Counted from the stretch's first letter, positions 10,736 through 20,850 are shown. The stretch: DNA of 64,000 nucleotides from Paraburkholderia graminis C4D1M (GCF_000172415.1 NZ_ABLD01000012.1:114819-178818); one strand, 5' to 3'. Notes: generated by a model from the sequence alone, not told the origin. Translations and numbers: made by a program.

Positions 10736-10791
10736 CTTTACGACTCCAGCTTACGACTCAAACGCCGCTGCGCGCGCAGCGGCTTCGACCG

Positions 10792-12195
10792 TCATTCTTC
10801 GAGCAATGCGTCGGCCGGTGCGGCCTCGCGTTGATGGCGCGTCATGAGGAAATAGACGTAGCCGAGTGCGAGGAAGATGGCGAACACCACTGCCACCAGA
10901 AAGTTAAAGTACACCATAGTGGCCAGACAGATCACCGCGGCCACCAGCGCGAACGCCGGAAAGAACGGAAAAAGCGGCGCGCGAAACGGACGCTCCATGT
11001 TCGGCTCGGTGCGGCGCAGCTTGAACAGCGACAACATGCTGATGATATACATCACGATAGCGCCAAACACGGACATCGTCACGATGTTCGCCGTGAGCGT
11101 CTGGCCGCCGAACTGAATCAGCTCGTCGCTATAGATCGCGGCGATGCCGATCACACCGCCGGCGAGAATCGCGCGATGCGGCGTCTTGAAGCGCGGATGC
11201 ACACTCGAGAGCCACTCCGGCAAATAGCCCGCGCGAGCCAGCGCGAAGATCTGCCGCGAATAGCCGAGGATGATGCCGTGAAACGACGCGACGAGCCCGA
11301 ACAGTCCGAGCCACACGAGCATATGCATCCAGCCGCTATGTTCGCCGACGATGTACTTCATCGCTTGCGGCAGCGGGTCGTTGATATTCGACAGCTTGGT
11401 CCAGTCGCCGGCCGCGCCAGCAAACACCATCACGCCGATGGCGAGCACCACGAGCGTGAGAATGCCCGCGACGTAGGCGATCGGAATCGAGCGCTTCGGG
11501 TTTTTCGCTTCTTCCGCGGCCATCGCGACGCCTTCGATCGCGAGGAAGAACCAGATCGCGAACGGGATCGCTGCGAACATGCCGTTGAATGAGCCCATGC
11601 TGAACGTGTCCGCGCCGGCCCAGCCGCCCTTCATAAAGTTCGACCATTGAAAGCCCGGCGACACGACGCCCATGAAGACGAGCAATTCGAAAATCGCGAG
11701 CAACGTCACGCACAATTCGAATGCCGCGGCGATCTGTACACCGACGATGTTCAAGGCCATGAAGACGAGGTACGCGCCCATTGCCGCGTGCTTCGGTTCG
11801 AGACCTGGGAACTGCACGTGCAGATAGGCGCCGATGGCGAGCGCAATGGCCGGCGGTGCAAAGACGAATTCGACGAGCGTGGCCGCGCCCGCGAGATAGC
11901 CGCCCGTCGGGCCGAATGCGTGACGCGCGTAAGCGAACGGACCGCCGGCATGCGGGATCGACGTGGTGAGTTCGGTGAAGCTGAAGATGAACGTGGTGTA
12001 CATCGCGGCGATAAAGACCGCCGTGACCACGAAGCCGAGCGTGCCCGCGCTTGCCCAGCCGTAACTCCAGCCGAAGTATTCACCGGAAATCACGAGGCCG
12101 ACCGCGATTCCCCAAAGTTGCCACGTGCCGAGCGTCTGCTTCAACTCGTGATGCGTGACTTTGCCGACGTGCTGACTGGTTGACTCTGATTTCAT
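10792..12195 (-). CDS. eat: Ethanolamine permease, APC superfamily
   Basis: A 467-residue amino-acid/polyamine/organocation transporter with about 12 hydrophobic segments. The GLVISGEYFGWSYGW stretch near the N-terminus and the QIFALARAGYLP stretch are typical of ethanolamine permeases (Eat). The start ATG 12195 (MKSESTSQH) was preferred over upstream in-frame codons because family similarity starts shortly after it and GGGAG lies upstream. It is the first gene of the eat-eutBC operon and supplies ethanolamine to the lyase. EutR is the likely regulator. Confidence 0.92.
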   Translation of the reverse strand: MKSESTSQHVGKVTHHELKQTLGTWQLWGIAVGLVISGEYFGWSYGWASAGTLGFVVTAVFIAAMYTTFIFSFTELTTSIPHAGGPFAYARHAFGPTGGYLAGAATLVEFVFAPPAIALAIGAYLHVQFPGLEPKHAAMGAYLVFMALNIVGVQIAAAFELCVTLLAIFELLVFMGVVSPGFQWSNFMKGGWAGADTFSMGSFNGMFAAIPFAIWFFLAIEGVAMAAEEAKNPKRSIPIAYVAGILTLVVLAIGVMVFAGAAGDWTKLSNINDPLPQAMKYIVGEHSGWMHMLVWLGLFGLVASFHGIILGYSRQIFALARAGYLPEWLSSVHPRFKTPHRAILAGGVIGIAAIYSDELIQFGGQTLTANIVTMSVFGAIVMYIISMLSLFKLRRTEPNMERPFRAPLFPFFPAFALVAAVICLATMVYFNFLVAVVFAIFLALGYVYFLMTRHQREAAPADALLEE

Positions 12196-12574
12196 CGGAC
12201 GCTCCCGGAGTTTGCCGCTTGCTCGGCGCCGCAAGGTTTTGCGGTGCGTGGGCGGGCAGGCTTTCGCCGATGGTAGTGAGCCAATATTCGAGGTGTTATC
12301 GAAATTCGGCAAAGTTTGGGGGGTGGTTTGTGGGGGGAGTGCTTAATTCGGGGGGCACTCGTTTTGGCTAGGGTGTGTATCGGGCTGGCGAGGGTGATTG
12401 TGGTTCTTCTGGTTTTTATAGTCTTTGTATATGTATACGTAGTAATAGTTAACAAGCGGCGTTCGCGGTTGTGGATAAGCGATGGGCTCAGCTCTGCGAC
12501 TTATTCCGTCAGGCTCTGGTCACGCGAGTTCTCACTGCAATGGAACAGCGCGACCCAGGAACACCAAGCCGCTT
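12196..12574. other. Intergenic region upstream of eat; AT-rich stretch and a DnaA box
   Basis: 379 bp without a credible gene. It holds the eat promoter region on the minus strand, G-rich runs near 12317-12355, an AT-rich stretch around 12410-12450, and TGTGGATAA at 12470-12478, which is a perfect DnaA box on the minus strand. It also marks the left edge of the accessory island. Confidence 0.5.
12470..12478 (-). promoter_or_regulatory. Perfect-consensus DnaA box outside the dnaA locus
   Basis: TGTGGATAA, the reverse complement of TTATCCACA. A single isolated copy next to an AT-rich stretch. It may be chance, a DnaA titration site, or part of the plasmid-derived DNA at the island edge. Confidence 0.5.
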
Positions 12575-12832
12575 TTACAGCGATGCGATCAACGTCGCAC
12601 CGCACTCGGTCGGGTCCCCGTGGTAGGCAACCGCTTTGCCGAGATGTTGGCGAGTGCTGTCCTTCGGCAAGATGGCGTAGGTGCCCTGACACTGCGGGCA
12701 CCACGTCTTGTCGCCTTCCAGTGCGACGGGCACACCCATTACCTCGAAGTCGTCGCTGGCGGTCGTAACATGCCCGCCGTGTGTCGTCTTGTCATTCAGG
12801 CGGATCACGCCGCGCCCTGCTTCGTCCTTCAT
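12575..12832 (-). CDS. PAAR-domain protein (T6SS spike tip)
   Basis: An 85-residue PAAR-like protein: IRLNDKTTHGG, then VMGVPVALEGDKTWCP, and the C-terminal CGATLIAS typical of Burkholderia single-domain PAAR proteins. These cap the VgrG trimer of the type VI secretion needle and bind zinc through His/Cys residues. The start ATG 12832 has GAGG 7-10 bp upstream; a longer in-frame reading to ATG 12949 is possible but adds basic, unconserved sequence. It is 2 kb from vgrG and on the opposite strand, so it may belong to a rearranged part of the same T6SS island. Confidence 0.8.
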   Translation of the reverse strand: MKDEAGRGVIRLNDKTTHGGHVTTASDDFEVMGVPVALEGDKTWCPQCQGTYAILPKDSTRQHLGKAVAYHGDPTECGATLIASL

Positions 12833-12896
12833 CTGTGGCCTCGCATTGTTCTTTCTGCCGCGTCGCCGGCCGGATGAAACCAGTGCCGGCTTCGTT

Positions 12897-13208
12897 TTAT
12901 CCAACGCTTTCCGGAGCAACGCCGCTGAAAGTTTTGGGATGCTGGCCATCGGCACACGATCGGTTCCATCCGGTCAGTTCGAATGAAGTCACATATTTAC
13001 CGCCATTTTCCTCATCACGAATCCCGTAATTTATATCGGGCTTCTCCACGCTCAGAACATGTCGACCGGCCTGCGATGGATCGTCCGAATGAGAAAGATA
13101 GATGAAACGCGCCTTGACGGATCTCCCTGCCTCATTCTTATAGGTATCAGTCTGGCCGACTGCGATTTTTGGATGAGGCCACGAAGGTCGACGATCGAGC
13201 GGACTCAC
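12897..13208 (-). CDS. Unrecognised ORF upstream of PAAR gene
   Basis: An open frame of 103 residues from GTG 13208, ending 64 bp before the PAAR start on the same strand. The middle (ARFIYLSHSDD, HVLSVEKPDINYG, KYVTSFELTGW) looks protein-like; the ends do not. No ribosome-binding site supports the GTG, and the 5' part overlaps the TniA-like fragment on the other strand. It may be a partner or cargo of the PAAR protein, or a truncated gene at an island breakpoint. I do not recognise its family. Confidence 0.4.
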   Translation of the reverse strand: MSPLDRRPSWPHPKIAVGQTDTYKNEAGRSVKARFIYLSHSDDPSQAGRHVLSVEKPDINYGIRDEENGGKYVTSFELTGWNRSCADGQHPKTFSGVAPESVG

Positions 13209-13396
13209 GCTTGGGACGCCCGCTGTCGACGTTCCCTAACCGTGTGCGGGAAAGGGCTATCCGAAAAAAAGAATACCTCGACATGCTGCTCGCGCGCGGC
13301 CCGATAGTCTCGACGCCGGCAGTGCTTGCGCCGCTTATCGAGGAATGCGCGCGAGAATTGAACGACCCTAATCCGCCGAGCGTTATCAGTGTCTAG
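13169..13396 (+). pseudogene. Possible N-terminal fragment of a TniA/TnsB-like transposase
   Basis: A 75-residue frame ending in an abrupt TAG at 13394. The sequence RVRERAIRKKEYLDMLLARG, then LAPLIEECARELNDPNPPS and VISV, resembles the N-terminal DNA-binding region of Mu/TniA-type transposases, where PPS-x-x-x-VYRW normally follows. Here the frame runs into TAG exactly where YRW is expected and then continues, in the same frame, as a ParB-like protein. I read it as the 5' piece of a broken tniA. The identification is by pattern memory only and is moderate at best. Confidence 0.4.
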
Positions 13397-14185
13397 ATAA
13401 AAACCTCGATCGAGGAGGTAGGCCTCATAGAACCGCTCTGTGTAACAGCTGCGGACCAGTCGTCCGGACAGCATGTTCTACTGGATGGTCATCTGCGCTT
13501 ACTCGCCATCCAGGGGTTGGGGCACGAGCGGGCTGCCTGTCTCGTCGCGACCGACGATGAGACCTACACATACAACAATCGCGTCAATCGCCTTTCGACA
13601 ATCCAGGAGCACTATATGATTCGGCGCGTGATTGACCGAGGCGTATCGCCCGAACGATTGGCGAAAGCTCTTTCCGTGGATGTATCCCAAATCATGAAGA
13701 AGATGTCGCTGCTCGACGGCGTGTGCCCAGAGGCGGCTGAACTTCTCGGGGACCGGCAGTTCTCGCCGGAGCTTGTTCGCGCTATTCGCAAAATGAAGCC
13801 CACACGGCAGGTTGAATGCGTTGAACTGATGGTGGCCGCGAACAATGTGTCCGTCTCTTACGCCGAGGCATTGTTGGTAGCTACGCCGACAGCACTTCTC
13901 GTGGAGGGCAAAAAGCCACGCAAACTGACTGGCGTTAGCCCCGAGCAGATGGCGAAAATGGAGCGGGAAATGAGCAATCTGCAGGGGCAGTACAAGCTCG
14001 TTGAACAGAACTACGGTCAAGATGTGTTGAATCTTGTGCTTGCGAAAGGGTATCTCGCCAAGCTCCTCGAAAACGAATCTGCGCGGCAATACATTGCACA
14101 ACGCCATCCGGATTTAATGGCGGAGTTCGAGTCCATCATTGCAACCATCTCTCTCGACCAGCAGCAATTCAGCGTGGCAATTTAG
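13397..14185 (+). pseudogene. ParB/RepB-type plasmid partition protein, 5'-truncated
   Basis: From the codon after the TAG at 13394 the frame reads TSIEEVGLIEPL, then LLDGHLRL, ATDDETYTYNNRVNRLSTIQ and ERLAKALSV, which is the ParB N-terminal fold and HTH. A RepB C-terminal region follows (MKPTRQVECVELMVAANN, VSYAEALL). About 30-40 N-terminal residues of a normal protein are missing and no ATG occurs before 13616; TTG 13517 or ATG 13616 would give shorter, probably non-functional products. These proteins bind parS-like sites in plasmid partition. The truncation coincides with the TniA-like fragment and marks a recombination junction. Confidence 0.7.
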
Positions 14186-14879
14186 TCGCGTCCGCACAGA
14201 GTTACCGTCCACGTTATGTCGCCGTCTCGCGAACGCGGCAATAGGCTGACAGCAGTTGCGCGTTCCTACTGTCTGCCTTAAAGTTTCCGCGCAAGCCGGC
14301 GACGCAGTGATTGCCGCCCGTTCGATTTTGGCAGTGTTAATAGCAGCAGCATTTTGGTCGCGAGCGACCTTCTCGATGAAGCGTCGGCCCAGCATCATTC
14401 CATTCATAATGCATAGGACAGAACTTTCAGATTATCAGGGAGGCCTTATACGGCATCGTCCGGTTAGTACTGTTGGAAGAACAGGTGGCTTGGCTAGTAT
14501 CGAGGTCGACGGCCAATCGACCGGGTTGGAAAGATGACCCATGGCACAGCCAGTTAATGGCTTCCAATACATAAAATGCGCGAGCGCTGACCGGGTGGCG
14601 CGAAGACTGTCGATTCGCAATAGCGGCCCCGCTGGCCACTCGTGACGACGCGAGTTGGGTGGTCACAATTTCGACGCATTCGGCCGGCACAGGTGCTGGC
14701 CGCTACTTGACTATCTTGTTACGGCAGGCAGTCGTCGGTGGAGCGGCAAAAAATACCTTTTATATTCCCTGGTTAGTAAATGGTGCCGAATTGGTCCCTG
14801 CCACACGCGTTTTACAAAAATTGTCCGCCGCGGATTTTCATCATATTATTCGGCGTGGCAATTTGGGGCTTACTCGGAA
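14186..14879. other. Intergenic region upstream of vgrG
   Basis: 694 bp between the truncated parB and vgrG. GC is lower than in the neighbours, especially in the last 130 bp. Both strands have open frames (for example minus 14114-14407), but none shows a recognisable family or a good start site. It presumably contains the vgrG promoter and remnants of rearranged DNA. Confidence 0.4.
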
Positions 14880-17423
14880 ATGACGGTAAATGACCTGGCA
14901 ACAGTGCTGAGCGCGGGGATGGACCAATCCCGACGCTTGTTGAAACTCGATACTGCGTTGGGCGCAAATGCGCTAGTGCCAGTCCGCGTCGTCGGCACTT
15001 CGCGCATTGGCCGCAACTACGACTTTACTGTCGATGTCGCTTCGCTAAAAGATTCGATAGAGCTCAAAACCCTCATTGCGAAACCGGTCACGCTCTGGAC
15101 GCAACAGACTGACTCTTCGTATTTACCGCGTCACGGCTACGTTCATACTGCGCGATTTTTGGGCTCCGACGGCAGCGTTCAGCTTTACCAGATTAGTTTT
15201 TCGTCGTGGCTGCATTTCCTGAAATTTCGCAGTGACGCGCGGATATTTCAGGACAAGACGGCAGAAGACATTATTTCGACGGTATTCGACGAGCATCCCC
15301 AGTCAAGCGGCGCGTATCGCTTTGACCTGCGTAACCAGCTAGCTCCACGGTCGTTCTGTGTTCAATATGAAGACGACTGGAACTTCGTGCACCGGATTAT
15401 GGAAGCCGAAGGTCTTTTCGGCTATTTTGAACAGGCGGGCGATGGCAAAGCGCACACGCTGGTCATCACCGACGACCTCTACACCGTTAAAGCTCTAACG
15501 CCTCAAGAGGTACCGTTTTATCGCGCAGGCGCTGGAAGCGAAACGGACGCGATAGTTCAGTGGGGCGGAGCGCGCACGTTGCAGAGCACGAGCTACACCA
15601 CGCGCACATTCGACTATAAGAATCCAACTTTTAACAAAGAGCTGTCCACACCGACAGTTGACAGGCAGGGCGACCTGCCCGACCAGGCGGAGGTGTATGA
15701 GTACACGGGCGCCTATACCTATGGCGACAGTGCTCGTGGCAACGCTTTGTCCAAGACCCGGATGGAAGAATGGGAGTCCCGCGCGAAGCGCTTCTTTGCG
15801 ACAGGCAGCGTACGGCGGGCCGATGTGGGTCGCTGGTTCCAACTTGACGGCGCAACCGCTCTCTCGTCGGATAGCGCGGAAAATCGTCAGTTCGCGATTC
15901 TGGCCGTCACTTGGTACATCGAGAACAACCTGCCCGTTTCGACGGGAACACAGTTCCGCCACAGCCTCCAGTCACAACTTGCTGAAGCTCGCTCATATCA
16001 CGCGGGTTCGTCCGACGTCTTCAATGTAAAGGACGCGTTGGGTGGCGAAGGTTTCTTCCTCGTCGAACTCGAAACGCAGAGACGCACCGTTCCGTTTCGT
16101 AGCCCCTTCGAACACCGTAAGCCCCTGATGCATACCCAGACCGCGACGGTGGTCGGCCCGAATCAGGAGGAGGTCTTCACGGACAGCCTCAATCGGGTCA
16201 AAGTGCAAATGCACTGGGACCGCATCAGCGACGCAGATGAAAAGGCTTCCTGCTGGCTGCGCGTCATGTCACCAAATGCCGGTGGGACGCTCGGCGGGGT
16301 ATTTGTCCCGCGTGTGGGACATGAAGTGGGAATCGTCTACCTGGACGGCGATTGTGACCGACCGGTCGTCAGCGGCAGTCTGTTCAACGGACAGCAGACA
16401 CCGCAATGGCATTCCAACGGCTTGCTGTCGGGTTACAAATCGAAGGAATTTCAGGGCACAGGCTACAACCAGCTCGTAATGGACGATTCGACGGGCCAGA
16501 ACCGCGCTCAGCTTTTTAGCAGTACGTCCGAGAGCTACTTGCATCTTGGATACCTCATCGACCAGCAAGGTAACACTCGTGGCTCCTTCGTCGGGAAGGG
16601 CTTCGACCTCAAGACGAATTCTTACGGAGCGGTACGTGCCGGACAGGGCATGTATCTGTCGACCTATGCGCGGGGCGGCACGTCGAGCCAGCCGCTCGAT
16701 GTGAAGGAAGCGCGTCAGCATCTCGTCGATTCGGGCGGCGTAGTGGAGCGGCGTTCAGAAGTGGCCACCAGTAGTCAGGCGGAAGGGCTTCAGGATGCGC
16801 AGGACACAATCAACGACTTCGCCGCCGCGACACAAAATGCCGTTCAATCGAACACAGGCGGCGGCAACACGGGCGGGGGTGGGACAGGCGAGGCGAACGG
16901 TTTCTCCCAGCCAGTGATGCTGCTGGCAAGCCCATCCGGTATTGGGCTGTCGACACAGAAATCCATTCAGGCCGCGGCGACCGAGCACGTCAACATCGTG
17001 AGTGGCGCCAGCACGCACATTGCCGCGTCCAAGTCACTCATTGCAAGCGTGGGCGAGAAACTTAGCTTCTTCGTGCAGAACGCAGGGATGAAGCTATTTG
17101 CGGGTAAAGGAAAGGTCGAGTTGCAGGCCCAGTCGGATAACGTGGAAATCACGGCCGATAGGACGGTTATGGTCGTTTCGACCTCTGACGCCGTCAATAT
17201 TACTGCGCAGAAAGAAATCAAACTGACAGCGGGAGGTGCCACGATTCGCATCGCCGGCGGCAACATCTACGTACACGCGCCAGGTCTCGTCGAAGTGAAA
17301 GGCAGCCAGCATTCATTCGAAGGACCGGCGAGCGAGAACAGTACGGCCCAACTACCGTCCACTGAAGCCTGTGCGCAAAAGTTCGCTTCCGCCGCGCGGG
17401 CCGGTGCCGCCATTGTTGACTAG
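14880..17423 (+). CDS. vgrG: Type VI secretion tip protein VgrG
   Basis: An 847-residue VgrG (TssI). The start ATG 14880 opens MTVNDLATVL. The order is a gp27-like base domain (about 1-400), a gp5-like OB-fold (CWLRVMSPNAG, GGVFVPRVGHEVGIVYLDGD), a glycine-rich linker (TGGGNTGGGG), and a C-terminal DUF2345 beta-helix region ending near 840. VgrG trimers form the puncturing spike; DUF2345 extensions commonly carry effectors. Immediately downstream (8 bp) is a DUF4123 chaperone gene, then an effector, immunity and PAAR gene, a classic orphan vgrG module. No T6SS structural genes are in the window. Confidence 0.95.
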   Translation: MTVNDLATVLSAGMDQSRRLLKLDTALGANALVPVRVVGTSRIGRNYDFTVDVASLKDSIELKTLIAKPVTLWTQQTDSSYLPRHGYVHTARFLGSDGSVQLYQISFSSWLHFLKFRSDARIFQDKTAEDIISTVFDEHPQSSGAYRFDLRNQLAPRSFCVQYEDDWNFVHRIMEAEGLFGYFEQAGDGKAHTLVITDDLYTVKALTPQEVPFYRAGAGSETDAIVQWGGARTLQSTSYTTRTFDYKNPTFNKELSTPTVDRQGDLPDQAEVYEYTGAYTYGDSARGNALSKTRMEEWESRAKRFFATGSVRRADVGRWFQLDGATALSSDSAENRQFAILAVTWYIENNLPVSTGTQFRHSLQSQLAEARSYHAGSSDVFNVKDALGGEGFFLVELETQRRTVPFRSPFEHRKPLMHTQTATVVGPNQEEVFTDSLNRVKVQMHWDRISDADEKASCWLRVMSPNAGGTLGGVFVPRVGHEVGIVYLDGDCDRPVVSGSLFNGQQTPQWHSNGLLSGYKSKEFQGTGYNQLVMDDSTGQNRAQLFSSTSESYLHLGYLIDQQGNTRGSFVGKGFDLKTNSYGAVRAGQGMYLSTYARGGTSSQPLDVKEARQHLVDSGGVVERRSEVATSSQAEGLQDAQDTINDFAAATQNAVQSNTGGGNTGGGGTGEANGFSQPVMLLASPSGIGLSTQKSIQAAATEHVNIVSGASTHIAASKSLIASVGEKLSFFVQNAGMKLFAGKGKVELQAQSDNVEITADRTVMVVSTSDAVNITAQKEIKLTAGGATIRIAGGNIYVHAPGLVEVKGSQHSFEGPASENSTAQLPSTEACAQKFASAARAGAAIVD

Positions 17424-17431
17424 GCGCTCCC

Positions 17432-18235
17432 ATGGACCTTTATCTGATTGTTGAGCCGGACAATGGGCATGTCGACCTGGGCGCGGCGCCTCGAATGTTT
17501 GAGATTGGCGAGATTGTTCCCCCCGCCATGCCTGAGTTGAAGGGCGTGATGCCGATTCTGTATGCGATTGAGCATCCGGAACAGCAGGTACCGGTCATCC
17601 AGGCTATCGCCAGCAAGGACTTCGAAGCTGGTCGGCCGCCACGCGCGTGCGCACTCCTCGAGACTCAAGCGAGCGCCGGGGACCTGATGGCCTCTCTCAG
17701 GAGCACCATCGCGTTGGCTCGCGAGTCCGAGGGATATTCCGTGTTTCGCTTTTACGACCCTCGAGTCTTCCGGCACCTTCCGTGGGTGCTTCAACCGGAG
17801 CAGCTTTCGGCGCTTTTCGGGCCGGTCAATCGTTGGCGCTATCTTGACAATAACCAAGGCTGGGCAACAGTCGAGCGTCCACTCGAACCTGTGTTGCCCT
17901 TCAAGCCGACGGCGGAGCAGCGCGCGACGTTGACGCGGCTTCACCTCATTGAGAAGGCGTTGAAATCCATCGGTGAAGCGGGCGAGGCTACCGACCATCG
18001 CACGGCGCGCCAACTTGATTCGCTCTTTGAAAAAGGCGCCCGTTACAGCCTCACCGACGAGGACCTTGCGGTATTCGTTGTTCAGGGCGCACTCGTTTCC
18101 CCTCACTTTGACCGACATCCTAAGGTTATCGCGGCCCTGCAACGCAGCGCGTCTTCGTCCTATGCGGAGGTCACGACACAATGGTCCGACGAAGAATGGG
18201 CGCAAATTTTCCATGACACCCAGTCGTACGTGTGA
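17432..18235 (+). CDS. DUF4123 T6SS effector chaperone (TEC/Tap family)
   Basis: A 267-residue DUF4123 protein. Family features are an N-terminal aspartate-rich segment, the central FRFYDPRVFR and LFGPVNRW motifs, and a helical C-terminal third. DUF4123 proteins load a cognate effector onto VgrG and are encoded between them, exactly as here: 8 bp after vgrG and 34 bp before the effector. The start ATG 17432 is the first in frame after the vgrG stop. Confidence 0.9.
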   Translation: MDLYLIVEPDNGHVDLGAAPRMFEIGEIVPPAMPELKGVMPILYAIEHPEQQVPVIQAIASKDFEAGRPPRACALLETQASAGDLMASLRSTIALARESEGYSVFRFYDPRVFRHLPWVLQPEQLSALFGPVNRWRYLDNNQGWATVERPLEPVLPFKPTAEQRATLTRLHLIEKALKSIGEAGEATDHRTARQLDSLFEKGARYSLTDEDLAVFVVQGALVSPHFDRHPKVIAALQRSASSSYAEVTTQWSDEEWAQIFHDTQSYV

Positions 18236-18269
18236 CCGCGACAGCGAATAACGAAAAGAGAGAGCCATC

Positions 18270-20840
18270 ATGGCAACCGCAAGCAACATTCCCAAGGTAC
18301 AAGCCGCGTCAGCGAACGCGAAAGCAAATGCGGCCGGGCCGACTAGCTGTGACATGTGCGAGAAGAAGGGCCTTCTTATCTTGCCCGTCCGTTACGCCGC
18401 AGCTGCGGCAAGCGGTGCGCACAATCTCGGCGGGGCGACCGCGCTCGCGTTGCCCAAAGGGCAATTTGGCGACGGTGTGACAGCAGTCGGCGCAAAGAAG
18501 GCCAGCTACTTCCTGCGCTCGGTTCGAAAGGGTTTCATTCACGTCTACTATCCGTCCACTAACAAGTGGCAGATTTACGGTGTCACGACGGAAGGCTACG
18601 TCTTCAACTACCCGCTTGATGCCGACCTCAGTCCGGCCCAGGAAAAGGCGTTCAGTTGCAAGCAGGCGGGGCATATGCAACTCGCGCAGTGCATCAGCAT
18701 CGAACAGCCCAAGAAGGCAGGTAAGGTTTATCTCGCGTTCAGCGATGTGCGGTGGACTGCGCCAGTACGCAAACGCTATGAGACGAACGAAAGCGGCTGT
18801 CGTGACCATCGGATGCAGATGCTCGACGCTGCGGGTTGGGCGGGCGGCAACCACACTCAGAAGCACGCAGAGAAGATTGACCATCTTGCAGACTTTGTGC
18901 TCGAGTACAAAGGTGGACTTGCCATTGCAGCTTCCGGTTCGCCCTTTCACTTCATGGACCGGACAGGGCAAGCCCAGGCTCTCAAGGATTCCATGGATTC
19001 GCATGTCAAAGGACAAGGGCTTTTCTTTGCGCTGTGGGACCCCGCTGGTATCACGCAGGAAATCAATACTGAACAGGTTCTGGCGTATGGGGCCGCGATG
19101 GCGCCCTATCAACGCAAGCTGTGGACCGCTAGCGCCATTGAGGGGCTTAAAACCGCAATCGAAGAAAGCGCAGAGCAGGACGAAAACGCTGCGGCGGAAC
19201 AACTCAAGGGGCAGGCGGCTGAATCCTACGCGCTGTACTCACTATTCGATGGCGGGAAGGCGTACGAGCGGCAAGTACAGTCCATCGATACGCAGACGGA
19301 ACGCGAGATGGAGTCAGTGAAGACGGCCGCCTGGAAGCCGTACACCGAGTCTTACAGTCCGAATGCGGTTACGCAGTTCCGCAATGACATGAAAAAAAAC
19401 ATGCAACAGGTGGAAGACAGCACACTCAATCCAATCGCGGATGACCATGTAGCCTGGTTAAAAAGCACTGCCCTGAAGACCGTGTTCGCCTTCGACTACC
19501 ATGAACACGACCCGGTCAAAGGCATCGACTACGCTGAGCTCTTTCATGCGTGCATTGCTGATTCTGCCGACCGCAAGCAGGTGTTTGACCTGATTCTCCA
19601 ATGGGCACAAGGCGATGTAATGGATAGACACAACCCGTTGCTGCGCTCCTTGGTGCTTAACCACAACCCGACCGCGGAAAAAGTTAAGGAAGCGGCCGCA
19701 TTTCCTTTGACTGAATTGCGCGAACCGCTCGCAAAGCTTATCGAGTCCAACAACGTCACCAACGAGATTCTCGAGCGCGAGGAAGCTGGTCTTTTGCTGC
19801 GCGCGGACAAGGTCGGCGCCAGCATCATCCATCAGGTCGGTGGGCCGGTTGCAAACTTTATTGCACGCGGAGGCGACGCCGTCGGCACGAAGGTCTTCAT
19901 CGCCTGCATGTGTCTGCGCACGAAAACGACCGTCGTCTATAAACCCGTGGAAGGAAATCTTAACCAGTGGCTTTCATACATGGCTCGAGAGATTTATGAG
20001 CAGATGCCAGCGAATCGGCGGCCAAGCCTGAATTCCCTGAAAGACAACCTTCGCAAGTCGTTCAAGGCCTCATCTCCTCAGGATGGACCCATTAAAGTCC
20101 CACAATACGTCCTTTTCAATGCCGACGAAGCTCTCGCAGCATCAGCGGAGGCGAAGTCCGGTCGGGCCATTGGAAATGCGATATTCGGGCCGGGTGTGCG
20201 GGCAGTGCTGACGGAAGAGAACGTGACGTCCAGCTTCCTGCCGAAGTTCCGAGCCGTGACGCAAGGCGAAGTCGGTTATGGTGCGATTGGTGTCATTTTC
20301 AATGGTGTGAACTGGATGCTCGCCAGCAAGGAGCTTGAAAAGTCGAGCGCGTTGAACCGGACGGAAACCCAGCAAAAATTTTGGGCTGCAATTGTGTCTA
20401 CCTGGGCTGCTGGCGGCCAGACCGTAGGAAGTGGTTTCAAGGCGCTCGGCAAACTGGAGCTCCGCTACTCTGCAGTTATGGCTCGCTATGGTAAGTTCAT
20501 CGAAATCGCTGGTCGTACGATAGGTGCTGTCGCCGGACTGATAGGCGCGTGGTATGACTACAAGCAATCCCAGTCGGAAATGAAACAGGGACATGCGATG
20601 CTCGCGCGCTTATATGGCGCTTCCGCTATAGCGAGCGCGATTCTCTGTGTCGCGACAATCGCCGGCGCGACGAGCCTCGTTCTCCCGCTCATGATTATTC
20701 TCATTGTTATTGGAATCTTGATAGCATGGAAAAAGCATCGCGAAATCGATGAATGGCTAAGCAAATGCATCTTCGGCACGGGCGACGAGCACTTCTCTGC
20801 CGAGGACGAACGTAAGCAGTTTGAGGCCTTGACCTCGTGA
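18270..20840 (+). CDS. T6SS effector, VasX-like N-terminus with MIX motif and C-terminal membrane segments
   Basis: An 856-residue protein. The N-terminus has CDMCEKKGLLILPVRYA (27-43) and SVRKGFIHVYYP (84-95) followed by GYVFNYPLD, matching the VasX N-terminal region and the MIX (marker for type six effectors) pattern. The middle is largely helical. The C-terminus has a weaker hydrophobic stretch around 750-770 and a strong one at about 785-819 that could form two membrane helices, then a charged tail. VasX-type toxins form pores in target-cell membranes; that activity is inferred here from architecture. It is encoded between its DUF4123 chaperone and a membrane protein that is probably its immunity factor. 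Confidence 0.85.
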   Translation: MATASNIPKVQAASANAKANAAGPTSCDMCEKKGLLILPVRYAAAAASGAHNLGGATALALPKGQFGDGVTAVGAKKASYFLRSVRKGFIHVYYPSTNKWQIYGVTTEGYVFNYPLDADLSPAQEKAFSCKQAGHMQLAQCISIEQPKKAGKVYLAFSDVRWTAPVRKRYETNESGCRDHRMQMLDAAGWAGGNHTQKHAEKIDHLADFVLEYKGGLAIAASGSPFHFMDRTGQAQALKDSMDSHVKGQGLFFALWDPAGITQEINTEQVLAYGAAMAPYQRKLWTASAIEGLKTAIEESAEQDENAAAEQLKGQAAESYALYSLFDGGKAYERQVQSIDTQTEREMESVKTAAWKPYTESYSPNAVTQFRNDMKKNMQQVEDSTLNPIADDHVAWLKSTALKTVFAFDYHEHDPVKGIDYAELFHACIADSADRKQVFDLILQWAQGDVMDRHNPLLRSLVLNHNPTAEKVKEAAAFPLTELREPLAKLIESNNVTNEILEREEAGLLLRADKVGASIIHQVGGPVANFIARGGDAVGTKVFIACMCLRTKTTVVYKPVEGNLNQWLSYMAREIYEQMPANRRPSLNSLKDNLRKSFKASSPQDGPIKVPQYVLFNADEALAASAEAKSGRAIGNAIFGPGVRAVLTEENVTSSFLPKFRAVTQGEVGYGAIGVIFNGVNWMLASKELEKSSALNRTETQQKFWAAIVSTWAAGGQTVGSGFKALGKLELRYSAVMARYGKFIEIAGRTIGAVAGLIGAWYDYKQSQSEMKQGHAMLARLYGASAIASAILCVATIAGATSLVLPLMIILIVIGILIAWKKHREIDEWLSKCIFGTGDEHFSAEDERKQFEALTS

Positions 20841-20850
20841 GCGAGATGAT

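Noticed and set aside
18270..20840. Rhs/YD-repeat toxin
   Set aside because: No YD repeats or RxxxxxxDPxG core motif; the N-terminus is VasX/MIX-like instead.
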